Shown: positions 46,724 through 55,452, numbered from the stretch's first letter. The stretch: 55,908 nucleotides of DNA from an uncultured Bacteroidia bacterium (GCA_902784965.1 CACZWU010000019.1:1-55908); one strand, 5' to 3'. Translations and numbers: made by a program. Notes: generated by a model not told the origin, from the letters alone.

Positions 46724-47256
46724 TTGGTTAACTGAAAGACAACAGGGAAGTTGTAGACCACGCGGGTCGGCTCGCCCAGGACAGTGCCGGGAGTCCACTT
46801 CGGTGACTCGGAGACAATTCTTACCGCTTCATCGTCGAGCAGCGGATGAACGCCGCGGAGTACTTTCACACCCGTGACGCTGCCGTCTTTCTCGACGGTA
46901 AACTGGAGCGTGACACGGCCCTGAAGGCCCTTTTGCTTTGCCTCGGGCGGATAATGGAGGCGCTGGTTCACCCAGAAGGAGAATTGATTCGCGTCCCCAC
47001 CTTCGAATTTGGGCTTGGTCTCGACCAGGACGAAGGGGATGGCTTCGCTCTCGTCTGCCGGCTCCGCCTGGGTTTCCGGTTCGGCCGCCGGGGTTTCTAC
47101 AGTGGGCTTTCCTTGTTCGCTGACTGTCGGTTCCGTCAGTTCTTCAGTTTCATTGGAAGTACATTCTGCCAGCAGCAGCGTGGTGGCGGCCAGCAGCGGG
47201 ATGAGCAGCACCAGGAAGAATTTCTTCCAGGCTGCCTTTGAGGTGGCTTGCATCAT
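46720..47256 (-). CDS. TonB C-terminal domain protein, split from an M56-TonB fusion
   Basis: From the ATG at 47256 the product is about 178 residues: a short basic start, one hydrophobic segment (FFLVLLIPLLAATTLLLA), a linker rich in proline, glutamate and threonine, and a TonB C-terminal domain (about 85-178: VNQRLHYPPEAKQKGLQG, then TLQFTVEKDGSVTGV). The frame continues upstream of the ATG as KSFNHAQLKNRITM, which in relatives belongs to the end of the M56 protease. The start codon lies in ATGATG, which also holds the protease's TGA. It would link the protease signal to TonB-type envelope functions. Confidence 0.82.
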   Translation of the reverse strand: MMQATSKAAWKKFFLVLLIPLLAATTLLLAECTSNETEELTEPTVSEQGKPTVETPAAEPETQAEPADESEAIPFVLVETKPKFEGGDANQFSFWVNQRLHYPPEAKQKGLQGRVTLQFTVEKDGSVTGVKVLRGVHPLLDDEAVRIVSESPKWTPGTVLGEPTRVVYNFPVVFQLTK

Positions 47257-47993
47257 CGTAATACGGTTTTTGAGTTGGGCGTGATTGAAGCTTTTTTCAC
47301 GAGTAATAATTGGTATTGCGTTGCATCGATGCCTTGGTTGAGAACGAAGTCGTCGGCTTCGTATTCGTGGAGCAGTTTGAGTTCGGTCCGGCAGATCCAC
47401 ACCAGCGGATTGAACCACTGGAGGACGGTCAGGAGCGAAGAAAGCAGCAGGTCCACGGAGTGGCCGCAGCGGACATGTGCCCGTTCGTGGGTCAGGATGG
47501 CGGGATAGCGTGCAAAGTCGCCACGCCAGACGACGATGTGCCGCATCCAGCTGTAGGAGGGCGTTTCCTGATCTGCCAGATGGAGGATATAGTCTTCGTG
47601 CTTTTCGCCGGGGTTTCGGCGGAGCATCCGGAACATGCTGCCGTAGGAATGGACATAGAAGGCGCATGTCGCCAGCGCACCGGCGGCATAGAGAGCCAAC
47701 AGGAGAATCTGCCACAGGGGCATGTCCGGAACGGCTGCTTCACTTGTTTCGACGAGCGGGGTTTCGACGTTGTACGCAACGACAAAGACCGGCTCGATCC
47801 ATTGGGAATAAAGGGTCGGAGACGGGAGCCGTACCGGAATCAGCGGCAGCAGCAGGCACAGCATGCTGCCGGCCAGCAGCACGATCCGGTTGAAGCGGAA
47901 CCATCCGCTGCGGCGCATCACCAGCAGGAAGAAAGCGTCGAATACGGCCAGCAGCAGGGTGCTCTTCAACAAATATAAGAGAAAGGTATTCAT
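47253..47993 (-). CDS. M56 (BlaR1-type) membrane metalloprotease, split from its TonB domain
   Basis: The 246-residue product has four membrane helices and the zinc protease motif HERAH in ILTHERAHVRCGHSVD near residue 160, with HEYEADDFVL downstream as the further ligand region. BlaR1-type proteins cut the BlaI repressor. Near the end, QYQLLLVKK is followed by ASITPNSKTVLR and a stop; relatives continue in frame with SFNH-LK-RITMM, which is found here in the next frame. An A6 run at 47292-47297 marks the shift. It starts 4 bp inside blaI. A single-base sequencing error would restore the fusion. Confidence 0.85.
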   Translation of the reverse strand: MNTFLLYLLKSTLLLAVFDAFFLLVMRRSGWFRFNRIVLLAGSMLCLLLPLIPVRLPSPTLYSQWIEPVFVVAYNVETPLVETSEAAVPDMPLWQILLLALYAAGALATCAFYVHSYGSMFRMLRRNPGEKHEDYILHLADQETPSYSWMRHIVVWRGDFARYPAILTHERAHVRCGHSVDLLLSSLLTVLQWFNPLVWICRTELKLLHEYEADDFVLNQGIDATQYQLLLVKKASITPNSKTVLR

Positions 47994-48355
47994 TTTCGCT
48001 GCTGGTTTTCGATTTGGGCGATCAGCGCCTTGAGTTCTTCAAGATCCATCTTGTCTTCCTCTACGAATCGGGAGACCACGCTCGCATAAGAATTGGCGTA
48101 GAACTTCTCGACCGTGTCGGAAATCACCTGGTCGGCAAAGCCGCGCTCATCCACCAGGGCGTAGTAGCGATAGGCATTGGCGAACTTCTCGCGGCCGACA
48201 TACCCTTTCTCCTCCAGGAATCCGACCTGGGTGGCGACGGTGTTGTAGTGCGGTTTCGGATCCGGATAATGCTTGAGCAGGTCCTGGATGAACATCGGCC
48301 CATAGGCCCAGAACATCCGCAGGATCTCGTCTTCTTTTGCAGTCAGTTTCTCCAT
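47990..48355 (-). CDS. BlaI/MecI/CopY family transcriptional repressor
   Basis: From the ATG at 48355 (MEKLTAKEDEILRMFW) the product is 121 residues, the normal BlaI size. The winged helix spans about 1-80 (PHYNTVATQVGFLEEKGYVGRE is the recognition part) and a dimerisation helix follows. It should repress its own operon, with relief when the M56 protease cuts it. A TATCTTTG box lies 31 bp before the start. It overlaps the M56 gene by 4 bp. A longer frame to 48460 crosses the promoter and is rejected. Confidence 0.93.
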   Translation of the reverse strand: MEKLTAKEDEILRMFWAYGPMFIQDLLKHYPDPKPHYNTVATQVGFLEEKGYVGREKFANAYRYYALVDERGFADQVISDTVEKFYANSYASVVSRFVEEDKMDLEELKALIAQIENQQRK

Positions 48356-48385
48356 TTTTGCTTCTTTACGGGATAATCCCCACTG

Positions 48386-48393
48386 CAAAGATA
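48386..48393 (-). promoter_or_regulatory. Predicted -7 box of the blaI operon
   Basis: Minus-strand TATCTTTG, 30 bp before the blaI start. It is the likely site of BlaI autorepression, though no clear dyad operator is seen. Confidence 0.55.
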
Positions 48394-48481
48394 ATACTTT
48401 TTTCTTAATTCCTAATATTTTTCGGAGAAAAACGAAAAAAAGACGGAAAAAAGGGATCAAACGAAGGAAAGGCGGGCGCCG

Positions 48482-49402
48482 TTACCGGCTGCGGATCCAG
48501 GCGAGTGCTTCTTCCAGCGGCTTGTCCGTGACGACGTCAGGTTCGATAGGATCATCGCAGAAGATTTCGCCGGTGCGGGCTACGTCGCAGCTGATTGTCA
48601 AGACGAGCTTCGAGCCGTCGGGCATCGGGTAGGGCTTGTTGGCGGAGGCGTAGCCGGCGGTTGGTGCACCGAATGTGCGGGTGTTCTTCAAACCTCTGAA
48701 ACAGAGTAATGTGGCTTCGCCGGAACTGGCGGTATTCTCGTCTGTCAGCAGAGCGACGGGGCAGATGATCAGCATCTGTTCCCGCAGGTCGAGACTTTGC
48801 AGGACAAAGAGTTTGGTGATGGGCGTCGAGAACTTGCGGCTTTTGAATCGCAGGATCGTGTCGTCGGGCAGGAAGCGGTGGATGGCCGCAATCATCGGAT
48901 ACATATTGCCGCCTGTGTTGCCGCGCAGATCGATGACGACGCCTTTCAGCGTACCGGCTTCCGGCGTTCCTTCCTCAGGAAGGGCGTCAAGCACGGTGCG
49001 TGCGTATCGCTGGTTCTCGTCTTTTGTCTGGCCGCTGAATTCCGGAATCGTGATCAGCAGGATGCCGTCTTCACGAAGTGTCACGGAAGGTGCGGTCTCC
49101 TTGTCTTCAGCCGCTGATTGTTGCTGTCGCTCAACTGTATATATGAAGGAGTGCTTGCCTCCGGCCACTTTCAGGGCCTGGCGGCAGACATCGTATGCTT
49201 CGTCCATGGTGGCGGGATTGGCGGCCAAAGCGTCAGCGCGCGCCGCCTCCCAGGCCGGTCCTTCCGCGAATAGTCCGTGCTTGTTCATTAGTTTCACGGC
49301 TTTCTTGACATAGTTTTGTTCCGGCGTTCCGCAGCCGGCGAGCAACACGCTGGCTATCGCCAGCAGCAGGATGCTCCCAAAGACAGAGGAAAGGTGCTTC
49401 AT
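48482..49402 (-). CDS. S41 family peptidase lipoprotein
   Basis: The 306-residue product has a lipobox (VLLAGC, cysteine near 24). The S41 core follows (about 105-300): ILLITIPEFSGQTK, GVVIDLRGNTGGNMYPM, the serine in LTDENTASSGEATL, and GAPTAGYASANKPYPMPDG, as in tricorn-like S41 members without PDZ. Here the CtpA lysine motif is absent and the G-T-A-G-type motif takes its place. It is an envelope protease of unknown target. The gene stands alone, divergent from the GH20 pseudogene, with an imperfect TATCTTGC box upstream. Confidence 0.86.
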   Translation of the reverse strand: MKHLSSVFGSILLLAIASVLLAGCGTPEQNYVKKAVKLMNKHGLFAEGPAWEAARADALAANPATMDEAYDVCRQALKVAGGKHSFIYTVERQQQSAAEDKETAPSVTLREDGILLITIPEFSGQTKDENQRYARTVLDALPEEGTPEAGTLKGVVIDLRGNTGGNMYPMIAAIHRFLPDDTILRFKSRKFSTPITKLFVLQSLDLREQMLIICPVALLTDENTASSGEATLLCFRGLKNTRTFGAPTAGYASANKPYPMPDGSKLVLTISCDVARTGEIFCDDPIEPDVVTDKPLEEALAWIRSR

Positions 49403-49474
49403 ACGCGAATTTTCGGCAAGATAATCATTTTCGGACGAAAATATTTATCTTTACCCATCAAAGCTGTTCTGACC

Positions 49475-50495
49475 ATGAAACAACTCCCGCTGGCCTTGCT
49501 GGCCTTCTCGCTGCTCCTGCTCTTTCCCTCCTGCCGTCATTCCGGAAAAGAAGCGGTAGGGGAGCCGCTGCCGGTACGCGGCCTTGCCATCGAGGCTCCC
49601 AAGCCGGACGGCCTCGACCCTTTCCTGACCTTCATCGAAGAAGAACTTGTCCCGGCCCATTTCAACCTGCTGATTCTCCGGGTAGACTGGAACTACGCCT
49701 ATGAGACACATCCCGAGCTCCGCGACCCGAATCCCCTGACGCGGGACGACGTGAAGCGCATCGTGGCGCTCTGCCGCCAGCACGGCATCCGCCTGGTGCC
49801 GCAGATCAACCTGCTGGGCCATCAGTCCTGGGCCAAGCAGACCCACGCGCTCCTGCGCGAATACCCCCAGTTCGACGAGAACCCTTCCGTCAAGACGGAA
49901 AACTATACCGAATGGCCCAACCCCGACCGGCTCTACTGCAAGAGCTACTGCCCGCTGCACCCTGAGGTCCATGATGTCGTGTTTGCCGTGGTCGATGAGG
50001 TCTGCGACGCGTTCGAGGCCGATGCGTTCCACGCCGGCATGGACGAAGTATTCTACCTGGGCGAGGCGGAATGTCCCCGTTGCCACGACAAGGACAAGGC
50101 CGACCTCTTCGCGGGCGAAGTGACCCGGATCCACGACCATGCTCATCGACGGTCGCACCACCGGCATTGGCGAGTGGGAAGCCAGTTTCAACGACACCTG
50201 GCCGGCCATCGACCGTATCCCCCAGGACGTGTTCATCTGCGACTGGCACTATGAGCGGGCCGACCTGACAGCCGTCTATTTCGCGCTCAAGGGCTTTCCG
50301 GTCGCTTCGTGCGGCTACCGGAATCCCGCGGTCTGCCTGCAGCAGATCGACGACCAGTTCCGCTTCCGGGCCCAGTCCACGCCCGAAGTCGCGGCCCGCT
50401 TCCAAGGCTACATCCATACCATCTGGTCGTTTTTAGCCTTTTGGGCAAATTTTCTTGCATTTACAGGTATTATCACTACCTTTGCCTCCGTATGA
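49475..50495 (+). pseudogene. Family 20-like glycoside hydrolase, frameshifted and truncated
   Basis: The first frame starts MKQLPLALLAFSLL with a lipoprotein signal (FPSC) and carries the TIM barrel: FNLLILRVDWNYAYE, then IRLVPQINLLGHQSW, and the catalytic pair in DAFHAGMDEVFYLGE. After TRIHDH near 50136 homology resumes one frame over at MLIDGRTTGIGEWEAS and runs to about 50430, then loses similarity at IHTIWS. About 10-15 residues seem missing at the shift. The C-terminus is cut short where the his promoter begins. Once it probably removed hexosamines. A weak TATCTTTA box lies at 49446-49453. Confidence 0.75.
50455..50484 (+). promoter_or_regulatory. Promoter of the his operon
   Basis: TTG at 50455-50457 and TACCTTTG at 50477-50484, 19 bases apart, form the best complete -33/-7 pair in the window. 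The box ends 7 bp before the leader peptide ATG. Confidence 0.75.
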
Positions 50496-50545
50496 GCAGA
50501 ACGTTCAACAACAAGCACCATCATCACCTTGTCTTGGAAAGATAG
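50492..50545 (+). CDS. His operon leader peptide
   Basis: A 17-codon open frame encodes MSRTFNNKHHHHLVLER, with four histidine codons in a row at 50516-50527. It starts 7 bp after the promoter box and is followed by a terminator just ahead of hisG. Such runs are the mark of attenuation leader peptides, where low charged tRNA-His stalls the ribosome. A stalled ribosome would leave 50544-50550 free to pair with 50601-50607; one that reaches the stop codon at 50543-50545 would cover it. Confidence 0.88.
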   Translation: MSRTFNNKHHHHLVLER

Positions 50546-50595
50546 GGCGGATCCTTGTTGTACGGTACATACAGATACTTTATTAGGAATTGATG

Positions 50596-50629
50596 AAGAC
50601 CTGCCCTCCCTGAAGGCAGGTCTTTTTTT
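50596..50629 (+). terminator. Attenuator of the his operon
   Basis: A 10-bp stem (50596-50605 with 50615-50624) with a 9-base loop is followed by a T run to 50629, then hisG. The 5' arm can instead pair with 50544-50550 at the leader stop codon (AGGGCGG with CTGCCCT, 7 pairs, one G:U), which would act as antiterminator. Confidence 0.85.
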
Positions 50630-50647
50630 ATGCATGAACCAACAGAA

Positions 50648-51499
50648 ATGATCAGAATCGCCATCCAGTCCAAGGGACGGCTCAACGAAGAAAGCCTCTC
50701 CCTGCTGCAGGACATCGGCATCGAAGTGGATGCCCCCAAACGGAAACTGCTGTCCAAGTCGCAGACTTTTCCCATAGAAGCCCTATATCTCCGTGACGAC
50801 GATATTCCCCGCGTCGTGTCGGGTGGTTCGGCCACCCTGGGCATTGTGGGTCTCAACGAGATTGAAGAGAAAGGGGCCGATGTCACCATCCTGTGCCGTC
50901 TCGGTTTCGGCACCTGCCGGCTGAGCCTGGCTGTGCCGAAAGGGGAGTCCTGCGACGGACTCGGCTGGTTCTCCGGCAAACGCATCGCCACCTCTTATCC
51001 GAATATCCTGCGCAAGTACTTGGATGAGAAAGGGATCGATGCAAAAATCGAAGTTATCACCGGCTCTGTGGAGATTGCGCCGGCCGTTGGGATCGCCGAT
51101 GCGATCTTCGACATCGTTTCTTCGGGAAGCACTCTGATCGCCAATGGCTTGCGGGAAGTGGAGACTGTCTTTGAATCGGAAGCCGTGTTGATTGCCCGGC
51201 GCGACCTGGATGCGGAGGAACAGGCGCTGATCGACGACCTGCTGTTCCGGATCGAGTCGGAAACCGTCAGCCGTGGCAAGAAATACCTGTTGATGAACCT
51301 GCCCCAGTCGTCGCTCGACGAGGCCATCCGCATCCTGCCGGCCATGCGCAGCCCCACGGTGATGCCCCTGGCTTCGCCCGGCTGGTGCTCGCTGCACTCG
51401 GTGATCGACGCCGCCGACCTTTGGACCAAGGTCCGCCAGCTCAAGGCCATCGGGGCGGAAGGAATCCTGGTGATGGACGTAGACAAAATCATACTATGA
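50648..51499 (+). CDS. hisG: ATP phosphoribosyltransferase, long form
   Basis: From the ATG at 50648 (MIRIAIQSKGRL) the product is 283 residues, the long HisG form with a C-terminal PII-like regulatory domain (about 210-283; PQSSLDEAIRILPAMRSPTV). Motifs include KSQTFPIEALYLRDDDIPRVV-type substrate loop (YLRDDDIPRVV), ATSYPNILRKYL and EIAPAVGIADAIFDIVSSG. It joins ATP and PRPP, the first and feedback-controlled step of histidine synthesis. An upstream ATG at 50630 overlaps the terminator T-run and is not favoured. Confidence 0.96.
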   Translation: MIRIAIQSKGRLNEESLSLLQDIGIEVDAPKRKLLSKSQTFPIEALYLRDDDIPRVVSGGSATLGIVGLNEIEEKGADVTILCRLGFGTCRLSLAVPKGESCDGLGWFSGKRIATSYPNILRKYLDEKGIDAKIEVITGSVEIAPAVGIADAIFDIVSSGSTLIANGLREVETVFESEAVLIARRDLDAEEQALIDDLLFRIESETVSRGKKYLLMNLPQSSLDEAIRILPAMRSPTVMPLASPGWCSLHSVIDAADLWTKVRQLKAIGAEGILVMDVDKIIL

Positions 51500-52773
51500 G
51501 AATCATCGAGAATCCGCCGCGGTCGTCCTGGAAGGACCTGGCCCGGCGACAGGGCGTTGATTATGAAGGTATCTGCCCGCGCGTCCAGGCCATTCTGGAT
51601 GCCGTGGAGGCGGAAGGCGACGCTGCGCTGGAGCGTTTGATGCGCGACATCGACGGGGTGTCCGCCCCGCTGGAAGTGACGGAGGCCGAGATCGATGTGG
51701 CCTGCGGACAGGTTGCCGTCGAGGTGCGGGAGGCCATCCGTGTGGCCAAAGCCCATATCGAAGCGTTTCACCAGGCCCAACTGCCCCGGGAGATACGGGT
51801 GGAGACGGCTCCCGGCGTGCTCTGCATCCAGCGTCCGGTGCCCATCCGCCGTGTGGGCCTCTACATTCCCGGCGGCAGTGCCCCGCTCTTCTCGACCGTG
51901 CTGATGCTTGCCGTCCCTGCCGCTCTGGCGGGCTGTGGGGAGCGCATCCTCTGCACTCCCTGCGGAAAATCGGGCGCGGTAGCGCCGGAAGTCCTGCTGG
52001 CGGCCCGGGAGTGCGGCGTGACGCGGATCTTCCGCATCGGCGGCGCCCAGGCAGTGGCAGCGATGGCTTTCGGCACGGAAACCATCCCCCGGGTCGACAA
52101 GATCTTCGGCCCGGGCAATCCCTATGTCACGCTCGCCAAACAGCTGGTCAGCGGGCGAAACACGGCTATCGACATGCCGGCCGGTCCGTCGGAAGTGATG
52201 GTGCTGGCCGATGCGGGTACGCCTGCCGCGTTCGTGGCTGCCGACCTGCTCTCGCAGGCCGAGCATGGCGCCGACAGCACCGCCGTACTGGTTTGTACCC
52301 GGAAAGACGATGCCGTCGCCGTGCTGCAGGAAGTGGAGCGGCAGCGGCAGACGCTCCCGCGCCAGACCCAGGTGGAGGGAGCGCTTGCGCACAGTTTTGC
52401 CGTCGTGCTGCCCGACCGCGACAGTGCCGTGGAGTTCGCCGAAGCCTATGCCCCGGAACATCTGATCATCGCCATGGAACGGGCCGGCGAGCTTGCAGAT
52501 CGCATTTCAGCTGCCGGCAGTGTGTTCATCGGCCCCTGGAGCCCGGAAAGTGCGGGCGACTATGCTTCGGGGACGAACCATACGCTGCCGACCAGCGGCT
52601 GGGCACGCTCCTGCAGCGGAGTCAACCTCGACAGTTTTATGCGGAAGATGACCTTGCAGGGACTCTCCCGCAAAGGCCTGGCCGCGCTGTCACAGGCCAT
52701 CGTCCCCATGGCACGTGCGGAAGGCCTGGAAGCACACGCGCGGGCCGTCACCCTCAGAATGGAAAGAGAATGA
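51496..52773 (+). CDS. hisD: Histidinol dehydrogenase
   Basis: The 425-residue enzyme has VGLYIPGGSAPLFSTVLML, RIGGAQAVAAMAFGTETIP, VDKIFGPGNPYVTLAK, DMPAGPSEVMVLAD and the metal/catalytic AYAPEHLIIAM and SGTNHTLPTSGWA segments. It oxidises histidinol to histidine in two NAD-dependent steps. It starts 4 bp inside hisG and ends 4 bp inside hisC, so translation is coupled. Confidence 0.97.
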   Translation: MRIIENPPRSSWKDLARRQGVDYEGICPRVQAILDAVEAEGDAALERLMRDIDGVSAPLEVTEAEIDVACGQVAVEVREAIRVAKAHIEAFHQAQLPREIRVETAPGVLCIQRPVPIRRVGLYIPGGSAPLFSTVLMLAVPAALAGCGERILCTPCGKSGAVAPEVLLAARECGVTRIFRIGGAQAVAAMAFGTETIPRVDKIFGPGNPYVTLAKQLVSGRNTAIDMPAGPSEVMVLADAGTPAAFVAADLLSQAEHGADSTAVLVCTRKDDAVAVLQEVERQRQTLPRQTQVEGALAHSFAVVLPDRDSAVEFAEAYAPEHLIIAMERAGELADRISAAGSVFIGPWSPESAGDYASGTNHTLPTSGWARSCSGVNLDSFMRKMTLQGLSRKGLAALSQAIVPMARAEGLEAHARAVTLRMERE

Positions 52774-53801
52774 GCAGCATCACCCCCCTTGTCAGGCCCA
52801 ACATCGCGGCACTGGCCCCGTACTCGACCGCGCGGGATGAATATGACGGTCCGATCGGCGTCTTCCTGGATGCCAACGAGAGTCCTTACGGCAGCGGTTA
52901 CAACCGCTATCCCGATCCGCATCAGGCCGCATTGAAAGCCCGGATCGGCGGACTGAAAGGCATTCCGACGGAGAACCTTTTTCTCGGGAACGGCAGTGAC
53001 GAGGCCATCGACCTGGTGTTCCGGATTTTTTGTGTGCCCGGGCAGGACAATGCCGTGATCATCGCCCCCAGTTACGGGATGTATGGCGTCGCTGCGGCCA
53101 CAAACGACGTAGCCGTCCATCCCGTCCGGCTGGAAGCCGATTTCTCCCTCGATACGGAGAAGCTGCTGGGGGCCTGCAACGCGCAGACCAAGCTGGTCTT
53201 CCTTTGCTCGCCGAACAATCCTTCGGGCAACGCCTTTCCGCGGGCGCAGTTGCTGGAGATCTGCGACCGCTTCCGCGGCGTGGTGGTCGTCGACGAGGCC
53301 TATGCCGATTTCTCGGGACAGGGGAGCCTGGTCCCCGAGGCCCTCGTCCGGGAGAACCTTGTCGTTCTGCAGACGCTCTCCAAGGCCCATGCGATGGCCG
53401 GCCTCCGCATCGGGATGGCCATCGCCAGTACCGAGATCATCCGCCTGATGTCGCGGGTCAAATATCCCTACAACCTCAGCCGGGCGGCCATGGAGCAGGC
53501 CCTCCTGTTGCTCGACCATCGCATCGACGAAGAAGTCGTTACCCTGGTCCGGGAACGGGAGCGGCTGGCTGCCGCCCTGCCGGCTTTTCCCTTCATCCGG
53601 CAGGTGTTCCCGAGCGACGCCAACTTTCTCCTGGTGCGGGTGGACGATGCCGATGCCCTGTATGCCTGGTTGCTCGACCAGGGCATCATCGTCCGGAACC
53701 GCTCGCATGTGCCCGGTTGTGAATCGTGCCTCAGGATGACGGTCGGCCTGCCGGCGGAAAACGATGCTCTCTTGAACGCGCTTGAAAACTATCCGATATG
53801 A
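52770..53801 (+). CDS. hisC: Histidinol-phosphate aminotransferase
   Basis: The 343-residue class I/II aminotransferase has ANESPYGSGYNRYPDPH, LFLGNGSDEAIDLVFRI, CSPNNPSGN, VVVDEAYADFSG and the PLP lysine in LQTLSKAHAMAGLRIG. It turns imidazole-acetol phosphate into histidinol phosphate. The start ATG at 52770 overlaps the hisD stop (ATGA); the stop overlaps hisB the same way. Confidence 0.97.
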   Translation: MSSITPLVRPNIAALAPYSTARDEYDGPIGVFLDANESPYGSGYNRYPDPHQAALKARIGGLKGIPTENLFLGNGSDEAIDLVFRIFCVPGQDNAVIIAPSYGMYGVAAATNDVAVHPVRLEADFSLDTEKLLGACNAQTKLVFLCSPNNPSGNAFPRAQLLEICDRFRGVVVVDEAYADFSGQGSLVPEALVRENLVVLQTLSKAHAMAGLRIGMAIASTEIIRLMSRVKYPYNLSRAAMEQALLLLDHRIDEEVVTLVRERERLAAALPAFPFIRQVFPSDANFLLVRVDDADALYAWLLDQGIIVRNRSHVPGCESCLRMTVGLPAENDALLNALENYPI

Positions 53802-54865
53802 AACCTATGAAAAAAGCCCTCTTCATCGACCGCGACGGGACGATCCTCGTGGAACCCGCCGACGAACAGATCGATTCCCTGGAGAAGTTTGCCTTCGTCC
53901 CCGGTGCGATCTCCGGCCTGAAGTCCCTTTCCGGACTGGACTACGAACTCGTTCTGGTCTCGAACCAGGACGGCCTCGGTACGCCCTCGTTCCCGGAAGA
54001 GACCTTCTGGCCCTGCCAAAACTTGATGCTCCAGACCCTGGAAGGCGAAGGCGTCGTTTTCGACGATATCCTGATCGACCGGTCGTTTCCGGAAGACAAC
54101 GCTCCCACCCGGAAACCCAAGACGGGCATGTTCGGCGCTTATCTGGGCGGAGGCTACGACCTGGCACAGTGCTATGTGATTGGCGACCGGGACAGCGATG
54201 GACAACTGGCGGAAAACCTGGGAGCCCGGGTGCTCCGGGTGGGGCCGATGTCCTGGCCGGAGATCGCCGAGACGGTCCGGTGCAGTTCCCGGCAAGTGAC
54301 CCTGTCCCGCAAGACCCGTGAAACGGATATCACGCTGACACTCGATCTCGATGGGAAGGGGCCCGGAGGCATTGATACGGGCCTGCGCTTCTTCGACCAT
54401 ATGCTCGGGCAGATTCCGCATCACGGCGGCGTAAGCCTGGCCCTTTCCTGCCAGGGGGACCTGGATGTCGATGAACATCATACGATGGAAGATGTAGGCC
54501 TGGTCCTGGGTGCTGCCATTGGGAAGGCCCTGGGTGACAAGCGGGGACTGGAGCGCTATGGTTTCGTCCTTCCGATGGATGAGAGCAAAGCGCTGGTGCT
54601 CCTGGATTTCGGGGGCCGTCCCGACCTGGTCTGGAAGGTCCGGTTCACCCGGGAGTACATCGGCGACACCCCGACCGAGATGTTTCCCCATTTCTTCCGC
54701 TCCTTATGCTCCGAAGCGCGCTGCAACCTCCGCATCGAAGCGGAGGGGGAGAACAACCATCACCTGGCGGAGGCCGTGTTCAAGGCCTTTGCCCGGGCGC
54801 TGCGCCAAGCCGTCCGGCGCAATGTTTTCGACGGCGCATTGCCTTCTTCGAAAGGATCGCTATGA
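53798..54865 (+). CDS. hisB: Bifunctional histidinol-phosphatase/imidazoleglycerol-phosphate dehydratase
   Basis: The 355-residue fusion has an N-terminal HAD phosphatase (about 1-160): ALFIDRDGTILVEP, LVSNQDGLGT, TRKPKTGMF and VIGDRDSDGQL. The C-terminal dehydratase (about 165-355) has FFDHMLGQIPHHGG, DEHHTMEDVGL and ENNHHLAEA. The zinc-loop cysteines of E. coli HisB-N are not present near FPEDNAPTRKP. It catalyses two separate steps of the pathway. Starts and stops overlap its neighbours by 4 bp. Confidence 0.96.
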   Translation: MKPMKKALFIDRDGTILVEPADEQIDSLEKFAFVPGAISGLKSLSGLDYELVLVSNQDGLGTPSFPEETFWPCQNLMLQTLEGEGVVFDDILIDRSFPEDNAPTRKPKTGMFGAYLGGGYDLAQCYVIGDRDSDGQLAENLGARVLRVGPMSWPEIAETVRCSSRQVTLSRKTRETDITLTLDLDGKGPGGIDTGLRFFDHMLGQIPHHGGVSLALSCQGDLDVDEHHTMEDVGLVLGAAIGKALGDKRGLERYGFVLPMDESKALVLLDFGGRPDLVWKVRFTREYIGDTPTEMFPHFFRSLCSEARCNLRIEAEGENNHHLAEAVFKAFARALRQAVRRNVFDGALPSSKGSL

Positions 54866-55452
54866 TTGCCGTCATCGACTATGAAATGGGCAACCTCCGT
54901 TCGCTGGAGAACGCCCTGGGCCGTCTGGGGGCGGAATGCCTCGTGACGGCCGATCCGGCGGTCATCCGCCGGGCCGACCGCGTCATCCTGCCGGGTGTCG
55001 GACATGCTGGAGAGGCGATGGACAAATTGGTGCAACGGGGCCTTCCCGCTGTCATCCGCTCGCTCCGCCAGCCCGTACTGGGCATCTGCGTGGGGATGCA
55101 GGTTCTCTGCCGGGACAGCGAAGAGTCGCCGGGAAAGGCATGCGTGGGCATTTTCGATGCACACGTACGCCGTTTTGATCCCAGTCCGGCCTGCAAGGTT
55201 CCGCATATGGGCTGGAATGAGTTGGGAAACCGCGAGGGGAAGCTGCTTCGGGGCCTGGATCCGCATCCCTATGTTTACTTCGTCCATTCCTATTATGCCG
55301 GCCTGTGCCCGGATACCGTGGCGACCTGTCGCTATGGCACGGTGCTGTTCAGCGCGGCGCTGCGCTATGAAAACTTCTACGGCACGCAGTTCCATCCGGA
55401 AAAGAGCGGGTCCGTGGGAGAAAGGATCCTTCAAAATTTCCTGGAACTATGA
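54862..55452 (+). CDS. hisH: Imidazole glycerol phosphate synthase, glutaminase subunit
   Basis: The 196-residue class I amidotransferase begins MIAVIDYEMGNLRSLENAL, has the nucleophile cysteine in LGICVGMQVLC, and the His-Glu pair in FYGTQFHPEKSG. It provides ammonia to HisF, whose gene should lie to the right of the window. It overlaps both hisB and hisA by 4 bp. Confidence 0.97.
   Translation: MIAVIDYEMGNLRSLENALGRLGAECLVTADPAVIRRADRVILPGVGHAGEAMDKLVQRGLPAVIRSLRQPVLGICVGMQVLCRDSEESPGKACVGIFDAHVRRFDPSPACKVPHMGWNELGNREGKLLRGLDPHPYVYFVHSYYAGLCPDTVATCRYGTVLFSAALRYENFYGTQFHPEKSGSVGERILQNFLEL

Noticed and set aside
50630-50647. hisG start at 50630
   Set aside because: That ATG overlaps the terminator T-run; the ATG at 50648 gives the family N-terminus MIRIAIQSKGRL.
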